A stretch of DNA of 64,000 nt from positions 372,001 through 436,000 of the forward strand of contig JAQFWX010000032.1 of the NCBI GenBank assembly GCA_027605045.1, written 5' to 3'. Both the position numbers and the translations under genes were made by a program. The notes below the pieces were generated by a model. It was not told the DNA's origin. It saw only the letters and a list, made by a program, of their open reading frames with translations, and searched no databases. The stretch is from Phallus indusiatus. Lineage: Eukaryota; Basidiomycota; Agaricomycetes; Phallales; Phallaceae. Below are positions 46,068 through 56,361 of this stretch, piece by piece. How positions within the stretch are numbered: position 1 is the first letter of the stretch; each line of letters begins with the position of its first letter.

Positions 46068-47185
46068 GCTTGTTCCCTTTGGTGCCTGCGAATGCGAAAT
46101 CGCTCGCAACACTCTTTCCACGCATTTCCTTGCGTAACTCAAGTTGCCTTAATCTCGATGCAACTGAGGGAACATTGTCCGTTGAATAATTCACGAGTGC
46201 ACTGAACTCGTCATACTCTGAGGGTAAGGAGTTGAGAAAATAGCTGAGGAACTGTTAGGGCTACTCAGCTCAGACTAGAGGGAGGGGATCCTAAGACAAT
46301 ATATTGGAAGGGAAACTAACTACTCACCTAGAGGGAGGGGATCCTAAGAGAACAAGCTTAGGGACCCTCACTCTAGGTACAGCTACTATATACATAAAAC
46401 GACGACGCAGCGTGCGGCCCTGACACAGCTAAGTGCCAGGCGCCCAAGCCGAACCTAAGCAACGTGATGTCACGGGCATCACGCCGGGTACGAGCACGCG
46501 ACGCGCGCGAGTAAAGAAAGTGAAATATGGACGGGGAGAATAAACAGAAGGCAGAAGTAATGCACAGGAAATATAAATAGAATAGAAATAAATATATACC
46601 AATGATAATAAATAAGGAAAAATGAGGGGACACGGTAGCGTACCCTGACAGGAACTGAGTGTCTGTGAGTGCTTGGCCAGCTGCACTCAACTTCGACCTG
46701 GTCTCTTCCATCTTTAATTGATGTGACTGAATGGGTGTTCCGCTCTGGTACTTCATAGACGTTAACTGAGCAAACAGTACCGCTCGAATTCCTTCCAGGG
46801 CCACCCCGTAGGTCTCGTCCAATTTCGTCCACGCAAGGTGAGGATTGCTGATGTCTGAAATTGGTTGCTTCCACTCCGGCTCAATGTGCAACGCAATCTC
46901 CATGTATGCACGATCGGTACGCAATGTCCATGCATCTAATTTCGCTTGTTCATCCGCAGAAGGTGTAGTTGTTTGCCTTGGTCCAGTCTCTGTGCCTTTG
47001 ACGACACCCCACTGGTTCAACCCCTTCAACAGCGTCTCCATATTACTCTTCCAAGAGTGATAGTTCGCATTGTTGAGTTTCGGGAAGGTAGAGAACCCAT
47101 TCCCGGTAGTGACGAGGTAATTGAGTGCTACTGGAGCTCCAGAATTGAGCAATGCCGGAGCAGTAGTTGAATCAGAAGCAGACAT
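46068..47185 (-). pseudogene. Copia gag, interrupted by family A
   Basis: From MSASDSTTAPALL at 47,185 the minus frame has the copia gag (UBN2-type) pattern: FSTFPKLNNANYHSWKSNME, LKGLNQWGVVKGTE, DRAYMEIALHIEP and SQLT-like MKYQSGTPI. A family A insertion (46,253-46,650) breaks it after ALTDTQF. The frame continues on the other side with SYFLNSLPSEYDEFSALV to about 46,075, where element E ends it. Pol is absent. Confidence 0.85.
46253..46650 (-). mobile_element. Family A element, complete (398 bp), inverted, TSD GGAAC
   Basis: TGTTAGGGCTACTCAGC to CGTACCCTGACA, with GGAAC at 46,248-46,252 and 46,651-46,655. It lies inside the copia gag frame and contributes an apparent read-through C-terminus to it. 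Confidence 0.88.
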
Positions 47186-47301
47186 AGTAAGAGGATGTGA
47201 TTAGATGATGAGCAATGGACTGAGATTGGGAGAATTATTTTATTTAGGCACGAGCGGGGCCCATAACCTGATAAAAGTGAGACTTAAGTTTATTAGACAT
47301 A
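47186..47301 (-). repeat. Copia leader and LTR boundary
   Basis: On the minus strand TTATCAGGTTATGGGCCCCG precedes the gag start, matching the leader near 27,820. The LTR continues beyond element L at 48,866-49,010, where GTATTTAAAG is a TATA-like motif, so L was inserted in this LTR. Confidence 0.5.
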
Positions 47302-48863
47302 CAGTGACACGCAAAACTGTTCACGCACTTCCCACTTTTCATGTGCAACACAAATAATTAATCAAATAAAATAGTAAAAATTCTGAAAATATTTGTGTAT
47401 ATAGTTTAATATAATATCTAAATTGTTCAATATTTGTGCTAAGTGTGAAAATCAGTGGTGCTCAAAATATTTGCATTTTTCTGGTACATGTTCATATGAA
47501 CAGTTTTGCACACAGTGTGGAAAAGTAGCAAATACATATATTCCAAACCTATTTCTGTGTCTCATGATTCTAAAAAAATTATAGATTGCTGATATATGTT
47601 ATAATAATCTATTTGTATGATATCCATTGCCATTATTTTGTCCTGAGGCTAATTATGAAATGTTTGTGGAGACCATGCCCAGAGAGTGTCTTTACAATGC
47701 CATCATATGATTTTTCAGAAACAAAATGACATTTAATGATTGGAATATATTTTAATATATTAAATAATATATTAAGAATGCTTTTTGGTGAATATCATTG
47801 ATCAGTTTTGTTGTTTTCATGTTAGCTACACTGTCAAAAGGTCTTATTTTAGCACTGTTCTCCAGGCTCTTGGAAGTTTTTTTTCTTTGATAAAACTACT
47901 ATGATAATTGGAAAAATATGTGTTAATTATCATAAGAATGACGTCTGTATGAGTATCCTTATGGTTTGGGCATGAACCAGGTTTTGCTGAGTATGCCACC
48001 CCAGCTGGAGACCGGAATAATCCAGAAATACATGGCATTGAGTTGTTAGAAACTATGAGTCCTTGGCCCTCAGAATACTTTTTAAAATATTTAAAAATGA
48101 TATTGAAGCACTTTCATTCATTTCTAACACCCCCTCTAGTCAAACAGGAATCATGTCAATTTCTGTGAGTAACCACCAAAGTTAAATGTTCCTCCCAGCC
48201 CATAAAAGACTGAAATCATTATCAAACTACTTGTTATTAATTGAAGTATATTAATATAAACTGGAATACAACATTACTTTCAATATAATTAGCATCAGGA
48301 CGTCTTAATATAAAAAATGGTGTGCATACAAGGAGGACAACACGCACTAAACACCATACAGTAATCCTCAGCATGAATTTTATTGAATAATAATTGCTCA
48401 AAACTTTATAAAGAGTAAATTAAACATCTTTCATTAAATTAGCATAGCCTAAAAACTGACGGGAGCCTGGAAAAAAGGACAGAGTAGTTCTGTAGAAGAA
48501 TGAAGTTTTGGCAATAATAGAACTATATATTTACGTTTTGGTTAGCATTGAAAATATTCATTCAATATAGAATATTATGTTACAAGACTATCAAAGCCGG
48601 TATTCTATAACAATTGTGGAGATAATTATATTTTTTCACTATTTTGGCCCCTTGTGCAAAACTGTTCATATGAACCTGTACCAGAAAAATGCAAATATTT
48701 TGAGCACCGCTGATTTTCACACTTAGCACAAATATTGAACAATTTAGATATTATATTAAACTATATACACAAATATTTTCAGAATTTTCACTATTTTATT
48801 TAATTAGTTATTCATGTTGCGCATGAAAAGTGGGAAGCGTGTGAACAGTTTTGTGCATCACTG
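47302..48863. mobile_element. Element L: long-TIR, TA-target transposon without recognisable transposase
   Basis: Terminal inverted repeats of roughly 210-220 bp begin CAGTGACACGCAAAACTG and end AGTTTTGTGCATCACTG, flanked by TA at 47,300-47,301 and 48,864-48,865. Ends and target fit Tc1/mariner/pogo-like elements. The 1.1-kb core has no frame in which I can see a DDE transposase; a short minus frame at 47,844-48,038 is unassigned. Confidence 0.75.
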
Positions 48864-49012
48864 TATCTAACATCTTTAAATACACAAATTGTAAGTAAGC
48901 TCTGGTGCTCACATGAGCACACTATATTACTTGCTTGATCATTTCCCCTGATCGAATATAACAGCGCAGTCCAAGTCACCGACTCGGACACACGTTTGTC
49001 GTCGCACTTCAA

Positions 49013-49160
49013 CAGTTTTATGTATATAGTAGCTGTACCTAGAGTGAGGGTCCCTAAGCTTGTTCTCTTAGGATCCCCTCCCTCTAGGTGAGTAGTATAG
49101 TTCCCTCAATATATTTACTTAGGATCCCCTCCCTCTAGTCTGAGCTGAGTAGCCCTAACA
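49013..49160 (+). mobile_element. Family A element, 5'-truncated
   Basis: From GTTTTATGTATATAGTAGC through both CTTAGGATCCCCTCCCTCTA units to GAGTAGCCCTAACA. The first two thirds are missing. Confidence 0.8.
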
Positions 49161-49763
49161 GTCGTGTGTCGGATGCTCAAAAAATAGGGTCGAAAGACTG
49201 GGTTTTCCTGGCTGAACTGCTGATTGTAAATTAGGAATATATTAGTAGAAAATGTTTCTAAGATGTATTTTGATTTTTTGAATACAAAAAATTATGATAT
49301 TTGAGTGATCTGAAAAAAACCGGGTTCTCTAACTTTGAGCTTTTTGGGACTGAAGGTATTAGGTGGGAAAATTGAGCCTTTGCTTCTGAGTTCCTTGTGG
49401 CTCAGCGGTTAAATTGCTGCTTCACCCAATTAATGTTTGGTTGTGGGTTTGATTCTGGCTACTGTTAGTTTTTTTTGGAAACTTCAACATTCCAGAGTTG
49501 ACAAACAATTTTTTTTCCAAAAATTATATATGTCAGGCTGCATCATTTCATGCAAAATACCAAGTGTTATTGAAATTAGAAAACATAATTTTAAAGAACT
49601 TTAATTTTATTTCTTGACATATTCGTGTATTGAGAACCAAAAATTTAGATCACTCAGAATCGAACCCATGACCAAACATTAATTGAGTGAAGCAGCAATT
49701 TAACCACTGAGCCACAAGGAACTCGGAAGCAAAGGCTCAATTTTCCCACCTAGTACCTTCAGT

Positions 49764-51003
49764 TGTCATGATCTGATTCATGACATCACTTCCGGTAATG
49801 TTATGTAATCCATATCCGATCATTTACCGTTCATCTCTGTTATCTTATCACGCTTATGTCACTCACGATAAGACCTTCGCGTTCAGTCATCCCAATCAAC
49901 CTTACAACTCGAATAGAGACGCACCCGTCTCTCTTAACTCCTGGAACACCCGTGGATAGGCCTTTCTAGAATATTCCACGCACATTCCGGTTATGAGATC
50001 CTAGATGACGAACGTAGGTCCATGTATGCACAGCTCTTATCCCTGCGCACCTCATGTTCATCACATGAGACATCATACCCTGCATATATTGATATTACTT
50101 ACAAATCTCATGACTGTTATGGTACGCTAGCGCCTCGTCCGATTATTCGATCTTTTCGATTTCTTTCGGTTTCATTTTGTATTACGATTTCCCTCATTTC
50201 CCGTACTTTGCTGTTTCCACTATTTTTTGTCATTCTCCGTTTTCTCGATTTCTTCGATCTCTTTCAATTTCTGTTCGTATCTCCTCGGATCCCATGGAGA
50301 TCAGTCGGGCGCCTCATGTTCGGTACTTATATGCGTTTTCCCTAGAGGGGGATACCTAAGCTTGTTCTCTTAGGTTTTCCCTCCTCTAGGTGAGTAGTTA
50401 GTCGTTGTCCCTCAATAGATCTTAGGTTTTCCCTCCTCTAGGTGTGTGCCCTGAGTCGCCCTAACAATGACTTGTTTACATTTCTCTAGTTCGGAATCTA
50501 TTTCGAACTGAGCTAGAATTAATTATCTGATGTGTATATAAACCCTAGCATACTTGTAGATAATTCCTCAGACTTAATATCGAACTACATTCGATATCTC
50601 TATAACAACTCTCCTTCTCTTATTCTCTTCATCATTGAGCATTGAGATCATTGAGCGTCGAGATCATCCTTCAAGACTTGCAGCGACAGAAGCCACCCGT
50701 CATTGCTGAGAGTTACATATTGAAGCTTTCTTCATTATCGTCGAGCTTGATATCATTCAGTACGAGATACAGCTCGCGACTCTCGAAGCTCGGAACGCAC
50801 ATATCAGAAACATCCTTGACGAACTCGACGCTCGTAACGAACATCAGGACAAATCCTGAAGAAGACTGTCGCAGCACAACCTCTTATAGGTTGAGGCCAA
50901 GTCCTGACTGCCATCGATCAACGGTGAGGGTTATTGGTATTATATTCAGCGACTAAAATACATTATAGTATCTGTTACCGTTCCCGGATATCGGTACTTG
51001 ACA
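49764..51003 (+). mobile_element. Solo LTR (copia-like) inside element I, TSD TCAGT, itself interrupted by B
   Basis: Starts TGTCATGATCTGATTC and ends GGTACTTGACA, flanked by TCAGT at 49,759-49,763 and 51,004-51,008. Without the family B insert it is about 883 bp. A TATA-like GTATATAAACC lies near 50,535, and GGTTGAGGCCAAGTCC near the end matches the other LTRs. Confidence 0.85.
50115..50466 (+). mobile_element. Family B element, complete (352 bp), TSD ATGAC
   Basis: TGTTATGGTACGCTAGCG to GAGTCGCCCTAACA, flanked by ATGAC at 50,110-50,114 and 50,467-50,471. The cleanest B copy in the window, with both TTAGGTTTTCCCTCCTCTAG units. Confidence 0.88.
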
Positions 51004-51198
51004 TCAGTCCCAAAAAGCTCATAAAGTTAGAGAACCCAGTTTTTTTCAGATCACTCAAATATCATAATTTTTTGTATTCAAAAAATCAAAATACATCTTA
51101 GAAACATTTTCTACTAATATATTCCTAATTTACAATCAGCAGTTCAGCCAGGAAAACCCGGTCTTTCGACCCTATTTTTTGAGCATCCGACGCGCGAC

Positions 51199-51559
51199 TT
51201 GTCGGAGTGCAAACTAGTCTGCAAACGGCTGTAAGCTAGCCGAGCCAGCTATTGGGTCCCGGCTTCTTTATTACGGCTTGGCTCGGCTAAAATCGGCTCG
51301 GCTACCGGCTTAGCCACTGCTGAGCTAAGCCATGGGCAACACTAGCCTTACATAATGCAAACAGCTGTAATTTTAAATTATTAAATGTCAGGAAATTCTT
51401 GAGGGCTATCATACTTTCCTGTTGTATTAGAACAGGGTGGACAGGTTGTTGCTGCTGGCAGCCTCATGCAGCGATGGTAATTGAGAAAGTAATTGAGAGT
51501 ATTGTCAAAACCTCGACATTTACTGAGTACATGAATTAGGTACGGTATGGCCAAAACTG
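51199..51559. other. Right edge of the island, KOG1 3' flank
   Basis: GGCTCGGCTA-like short repeats around 51,230-51,330, then AT-rich sequence. No gene. Confidence 0.35.
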
Positions 51560-54500
51560 TTAAATAAAAGGCGATGTGTTTGTATTTTGGAGACCATTGA
51601 CATCTTGTGTCAATCTCTCCGGAAGAACCGCATCATAGGGCCGTAATAGACCAGCATATACCTGATCTCTTCTTTCGTGCAACTTACATCCCATCAACCG
51701 GATTGTTCCGTCAGGACCAGCCACAGCGTATAGCATTTCATTAGGATGGAAAACGGTGTCGCTCTGAAAAGGAAGAATATGCGTGCTTGGCACTTCATGT
51801 AGCCCAGTTGGGTGCACTACACGTGATAAAACGTCATCTCTATTTCCACATAGAGGTAGCGAATGCACAACGGTGGTATGCGATCTCCAGTTGGATTGAG
51901 TGAGAGCTGAAGAACTAAATGAAGTTTTAGAATGAATCGTTAGACATTGTGGAAAGATGTCGTACCAGGCAAAGACGCTTGTCTGTTCGTGTAGATCAAA
52001 CGAGGCAAGCCGCTCGTGTATCCGCCATTCATGAACTGAACGCGTCGCGTTACGCGAATCCCATAAACGAACCTGACCGTCCGTGCTGCATGTAATGATA
52101 TTGTAAGCTGTTCTATGAAAAAAAGGAAGAAAAGAAGAAAATTAAATGGCTCCCTACCTCGCAGTGATCAAAGCTTTCTCGTCATATTTTTGACACTTTG
52201 CCCCAACTATCCATGAACCGTGATCACGATGAATACGAATAACAGAGTCAACATCACGCAAACGTCGATCAAAAACTTTGAGAGTGCCATCGGCAAATCC
52301 TGTAACAATAAGTGGGCTCCTGGAAAAATCAGCCGTTAAAGCCGTAAGTGGACTATTCGATTGGGTGATGATGGTCTACTTCAGGCATAAAAGTGGGTAT
52401 GATGAAGTAAAAATATCATGACCTACATCCACTTTACTCTCTGTGGTGGCATCCCAAACCAATAGCTCCTTAGAATCTCCGCCAACTACAAAGGCACCTG
52501 CGGTTTGTGACCAATCCATTACTAAACCTGGTCCTCGCTTCATGACGATCAGAGAGGGTATAGCTCTGAAAGCCGACAATAACTGGAGACTGGTCTCGCC
52601 GCTCTCGTTTTCGTGTCTCCAGATACGAAGGACGCCATCGGCTGTTCAACAAAGGAATAAGGTATTAGAATGACAGAGGTCATTTTTGAGACATGACGTA
52701 CACGACCCAGCAACGACGAGGCCGTCTGTATCATCGTTGATGAAACGTACCGAGGTCACAGTACTCGGACTCGAATTGCCATTCAACCACGTTCTTAGGC
52801 ATCTGCGCCGAGTCCAATCCCACACACTGCATATATGTCAAACTAAAAGTATATCAGAGTGGCTTGATCGACTGTTACCTTAGTTTATCACGATCAGAGG
52901 CAACGGCAACGTAAGTGTCGTAGGCGTGTAAGGCTATCTTGGGCGACACACCGGACGCATGAATTGTACTCACGCATCTGTCCCACTCACACTGAGCTAA
53001 AAGAAAGCAATTGAATACGACATAAATCATGAAATCATTTGGACTAACGAGCGAGTTCAGCCTGTGTCTGGGTCTCCGAAAGAATGCGCTCGTTTCGTGA
53101 CCTTCGCCATAGTTGCATATTGTAGACTTTGCTCCCTGGTTCGTGGCTTTCTACTTGCTAAAAAAGAGGATTGTTAATATTAATCAATGGATGAATTATC
53201 GCTCAAGCTACCTTCATCTGAGGCTCCATAAAATATTCGTTACACCATTCGTAATATTTACTTCTTAGAGGTAACTTTATGCCAATAGTCGCTCGTTCAG
53301 CATCTTCGTCCTTGACCTTTTTACCCGCTCGCCTGGTTTTGAATCGTAGCATGTCCTCCGAGATTAGTTGCTCAAGCGTCTCAACAGCTTCTTTAACTCG
53401 ATATTCTTGGTCTGGTCGCCCATCATCCCACTGAGGAGTAGATGGACGAGATGGAGAAGGAGGTCTTGATAAACCGTCTAAAGCATAACTTCCCAAATTC
53501 TTCAAAGCATGCGCGAATGACGATGCGCGTTTCAAATGCGCAGGTTTTTTAGAATGAAGTCCGACTGAATCAGGAGGGGTATACCCGTGATTCGATTTCT
53601 GGCCGCGCTGAAGTTCGGCATCGATGCCCATTACTGGAAGACCTGATTTGAGTAATCTTTCAACGACCCAGTCAATTACGGATTTTGCTCTGTCTGCTAC
53701 CTCAGGAAAGGGATCTCCGGCCAACTCAAGCAGAACTGCCCAGGCTGTAAAATATCCAGATAAAACTTGATAGCAGGTCTCTGGCCAGGACCCGTCAGGA
53801 TCGAGGTGCAAGTGTTTCTTCCAGATATTCAGAACAGAATCAGCAAAATCTCCGGGAGGGTCCTGTGTCATCGGTTGGTTTGTATGTGACTGGGGTCGTA
53901 ATGTTAGTCGTTCTTCTTCCCAATATACCCAAGCACAAATAATAAAATGACCACTCCACGCCTCAACAATTGCGCTAATCAGGACTACTGCTTCCTTCCG
54001 CACCATAGGGCTTGCATCATCACGAACAGCTAAGCATGCACTTGTAGCAATCCCAGCTTCAAGTTTATAATGCCCTCGCTCTAAAACACTAGGTAACGAC
54101 CCTGTTCCTCCGCCCCTTGCAAGAACTGAGCGTCCACAACTGGAGGCGAATCCATAAGTTGCGAGTCATCACCGTCCAGTACAGGCGCACCAATCGCTCC
54201 GAGGAAGGTAGAAAGCGCATATACGAACGCTGCCCGTACATCCGGGGCTTGCTCCGCTCCTAGCTGTGTTATCAACACTTGTGGAGCGTCTAATAAAATA
54301 GCATCGTCCTTGATCTTATCGTTTCCTGCCCACATTTGCGCAATGCACATGATCACCCATACTCTCAGAAGATAATCCGACGAGTCTTCTAGGCGTTCTA
54401 AACATGTTTCAAGAACATGTTCGTTCGCCAGAGCCGTCTGACCAGCCAAGCTACCCCGCGCAATGGTTGTCAAAACGAATGCACACATAGCCCGATGCTC

Positions 54501-56219
54501 AGCTGCATTGGGAATAAGAACGAAGGTCGGTTCTTCCCGAGCGGCAAGAACGCTAGCAAAGTAGCTCACACCATTCACGCCAGGGGAACCAGCGCCGACG
54601 CCAAGAAGCTCCGTCCGGACGTCAGGGGCGACGGCACAAATCCTCGCCCATATGAAAATTAGGACGGGACGTACATCTCCTGGAGGCGCCATCAAAAGTT
54701 TGACCATGTATGGGAAAATTCCTATTGTTAACGCAAGGTTGACAGCCCACGGACCAAGATCGCAGAATTGCGCAAAGGAAATAAGTGCTCTCAGACGGTG
54801 AACCTGCGCAAGAAGTACTTGAAGAACGGTCGGGAGTTGCTCTGGTGGACGTCGTGGGACTAGCGCATGTTTATGAGTTGCGTCGCATGTTACAGGAATC
54901 GTCAAGGGGTCCTCGGGGGGATGTTCTGGATTGGGTGCTGGCACCGGTATCGACAAAGCGCAACCGCCTCGTGATAACCATACATCAAAGGCTGTCAACG
55001 AGTCCGCAAAAAAACTGTTCGGAACATATTCATATGACTCTGCAGGATTCCGTTCGCGAGCCAACAAACGAGGTAGCTGAGCAACGCATGAGTCGACAGC
55101 AAGATCCCAAGCAGCCCACATAGGGTGTATATTGGTCGGAGGTAAACGAGGATGCGTATAAGGAGTACAATGATAGTTTTTCATAATCCTTTCAGCAAGA
55201 AGAAAGTTACGAAAGAGAGCTGCCACTAAAAGATCGCGCCGGAAAAGCTCTTTGAACGTCTCCCGAGGAAAACTTGTCCATGCGATGGTGTCTGTAACAG
55301 CAGTGAATATCCAGTTTAACTCCCCTAATGGGGTCCGTCTATCTCGTAAGTCACCCGGTATTTGCATAATCATATCTGGAGTAATTCCGATGGGGAGATT
55401 TGCACTTTTAAGGAGGAACCAGCGAATGGCAGTTTCGATAGGGGACGTGAGACATGAAGTGAAAAGATCGGCGGGTAAGTCAGGGCACATGGGAAGTTGC
55501 TCATCAGCCATACAAGCCGCTAACTGTAAACAATCCGAAAATGGTGTTGCGCCTTCAGGGAAGACGCCGTTATGTTGAGCACGAATTTCAGCATCCCGCT
55601 GTTCGGCCAGACGCACATAATTCTCCAGTAGATGACCGGCGGAAGAAGTATCCCAAACGTAAACGCACGGTGAGCCAAGCCAGTTTTGCAAATCCCACAG
55701 CGAGACTGGAATGTATTGGGAATAGCTTTTGTTGAATACCCAAAGCTCACCGCTGGGAGTGGGCTTGGGGACGCCGTGACCATTATAATAGAATAACACA
55801 CGTTCGTCTTGGGCCAATTTTCGCAAGTTTATACAAAACTTGCGTGTGTCATCGACACTAGGATCCAGCAGAGGTTTGTACTTCATGCGTGGATTCAAAG
55901 TCTCGAATTGATGTTGTAGGTTTGTCCCAATTGCTTCGATAGCTTTGTTGGAGGGAAGACTATGTGGGTCAACCCAACATTCCAGAACGGCACATGGTTG
56001 GGTTTTGACGATGTCTGGAGGGTCGACATCCAGATTCAGACATAGCAATAGTATACCGTTGGACATTTTTATTTTTGCGGGAAAACGCCAGTTCGTATAT
56101 TTGGGAAGACCGGGTGGAAACGGCGTTGGATTCCCCACAGTCAAATGTCGTTTGCTAAGATAAAAAGACATGACGGGACTGAGTTGTGGCAACGAGCTCA
56201 CAGAGGTCGGTGCGGTCAT
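51560..56219 (-). CDS. KOG1: Raptor/Kog1, TORC1 scaffold subunit
   Basis: Scaffold of TOR complex 1 that presents substrates to the Tor kinase at the vacuole. Nine exons: 54173-56219, 53212-54107, 53049-53157, 52879-52996, 52702-52826, 52433-52641, 52158-52375, 51966-52112 and 51560-51914; 4,224 nt, 1,407 residues (human raptor 1,335, yeast Kog1 1,557). Visible: the raptor N-terminal caspase-like domain with LLCLNLDVDPPDIVKTQPCA, ERVLFYYNGHGVPKPTPSGE and PCVYVWDTSSAG; a helical HEAT-like middle; and a C-terminal WD40 propeller with VWDWTRRRCLRTW, GVLRIWRH, VTGFADGTLKVFDRRL and CSTDGQVRLWDSR. Intron 1 (54108-54172, GAC G|GTGATG) is inferred because the first open frame shifts here; it restores LPSVLERGHYKLEAG. 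A GC-rich exon 1 contrasts with the flanking island. Confidence 0.93.
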
Positions 56220-56361
56220 TACATTAAACTGAACAACACACAGTCACAGCTGTGACAGTTACTGCTATTAGTATTAATAAATTAAGAATTTACTTGAAGA
56301 ATCGCTTCAGCCATTGTTTTTCCCCCTCCGACTTGTGCTTTTTCCCCCGGAGATATCTACA
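56220..56361. promoter_or_regulatory. Divergent promoter KOG1/ARO1
   Basis: 142 bp between the two start codons. It contains the perfect 14-bp palindrome GTCACAGCTGTGAC at 56,243-56,256 (an E-box CAGCTG core) and a pyrimidine-rich tract upstream of ARO1. No TGASTCA site was found. Regulatory role is inferred. Confidence 0.4.

Larger units (their letters stand above)
49161..51198. mobile_element. Element I: fold-back with tRNA-like promoter boxes in both arms, split by an LTR
   Basis: Left arm 49,161-49,455 (starting GTCGTGTGTCGGATGCTC) and right arm 49,658-49,763 plus 51,009-51,198 (ending GAGCATCCGACGCGCGAC) are inverted repeats about 295 bp long around a roughly 200-nt centre. Each arm holds an A-box (TGGCTCAGCGG 49,398-49,408; TGGCTCAGTGG in complement 49,704-49,714). 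Each also holds a B-box (GGTTTGATTC 49,446-49,455; GGTTCGATTC in complement 49,658-49,667). The solo LTR at 49,764-51,003 interrupts the right arm. Confidence 0.75.

Noticed and set aside
46373..46650. C-terminal 90 residues of the copia gag frame as real protein
   Set aside because: They are translation of the inserted family A element; the true gag resumes after the insertion.
49446..49455. RIP-like mutation as an explanation for the altered B box
   Set aside because: A single C-to-T difference between arms is not enough to argue for repeat-induced point mutation; no systematic dinucleotide bias was measured.
54081..54107. Stop codon ending the first KOG1 frame as the true end of a shorter gene
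   Set aside because: A 65-nt intron restores a continuous raptor sequence through the WD40 region, and the total coding length is divisible by three.
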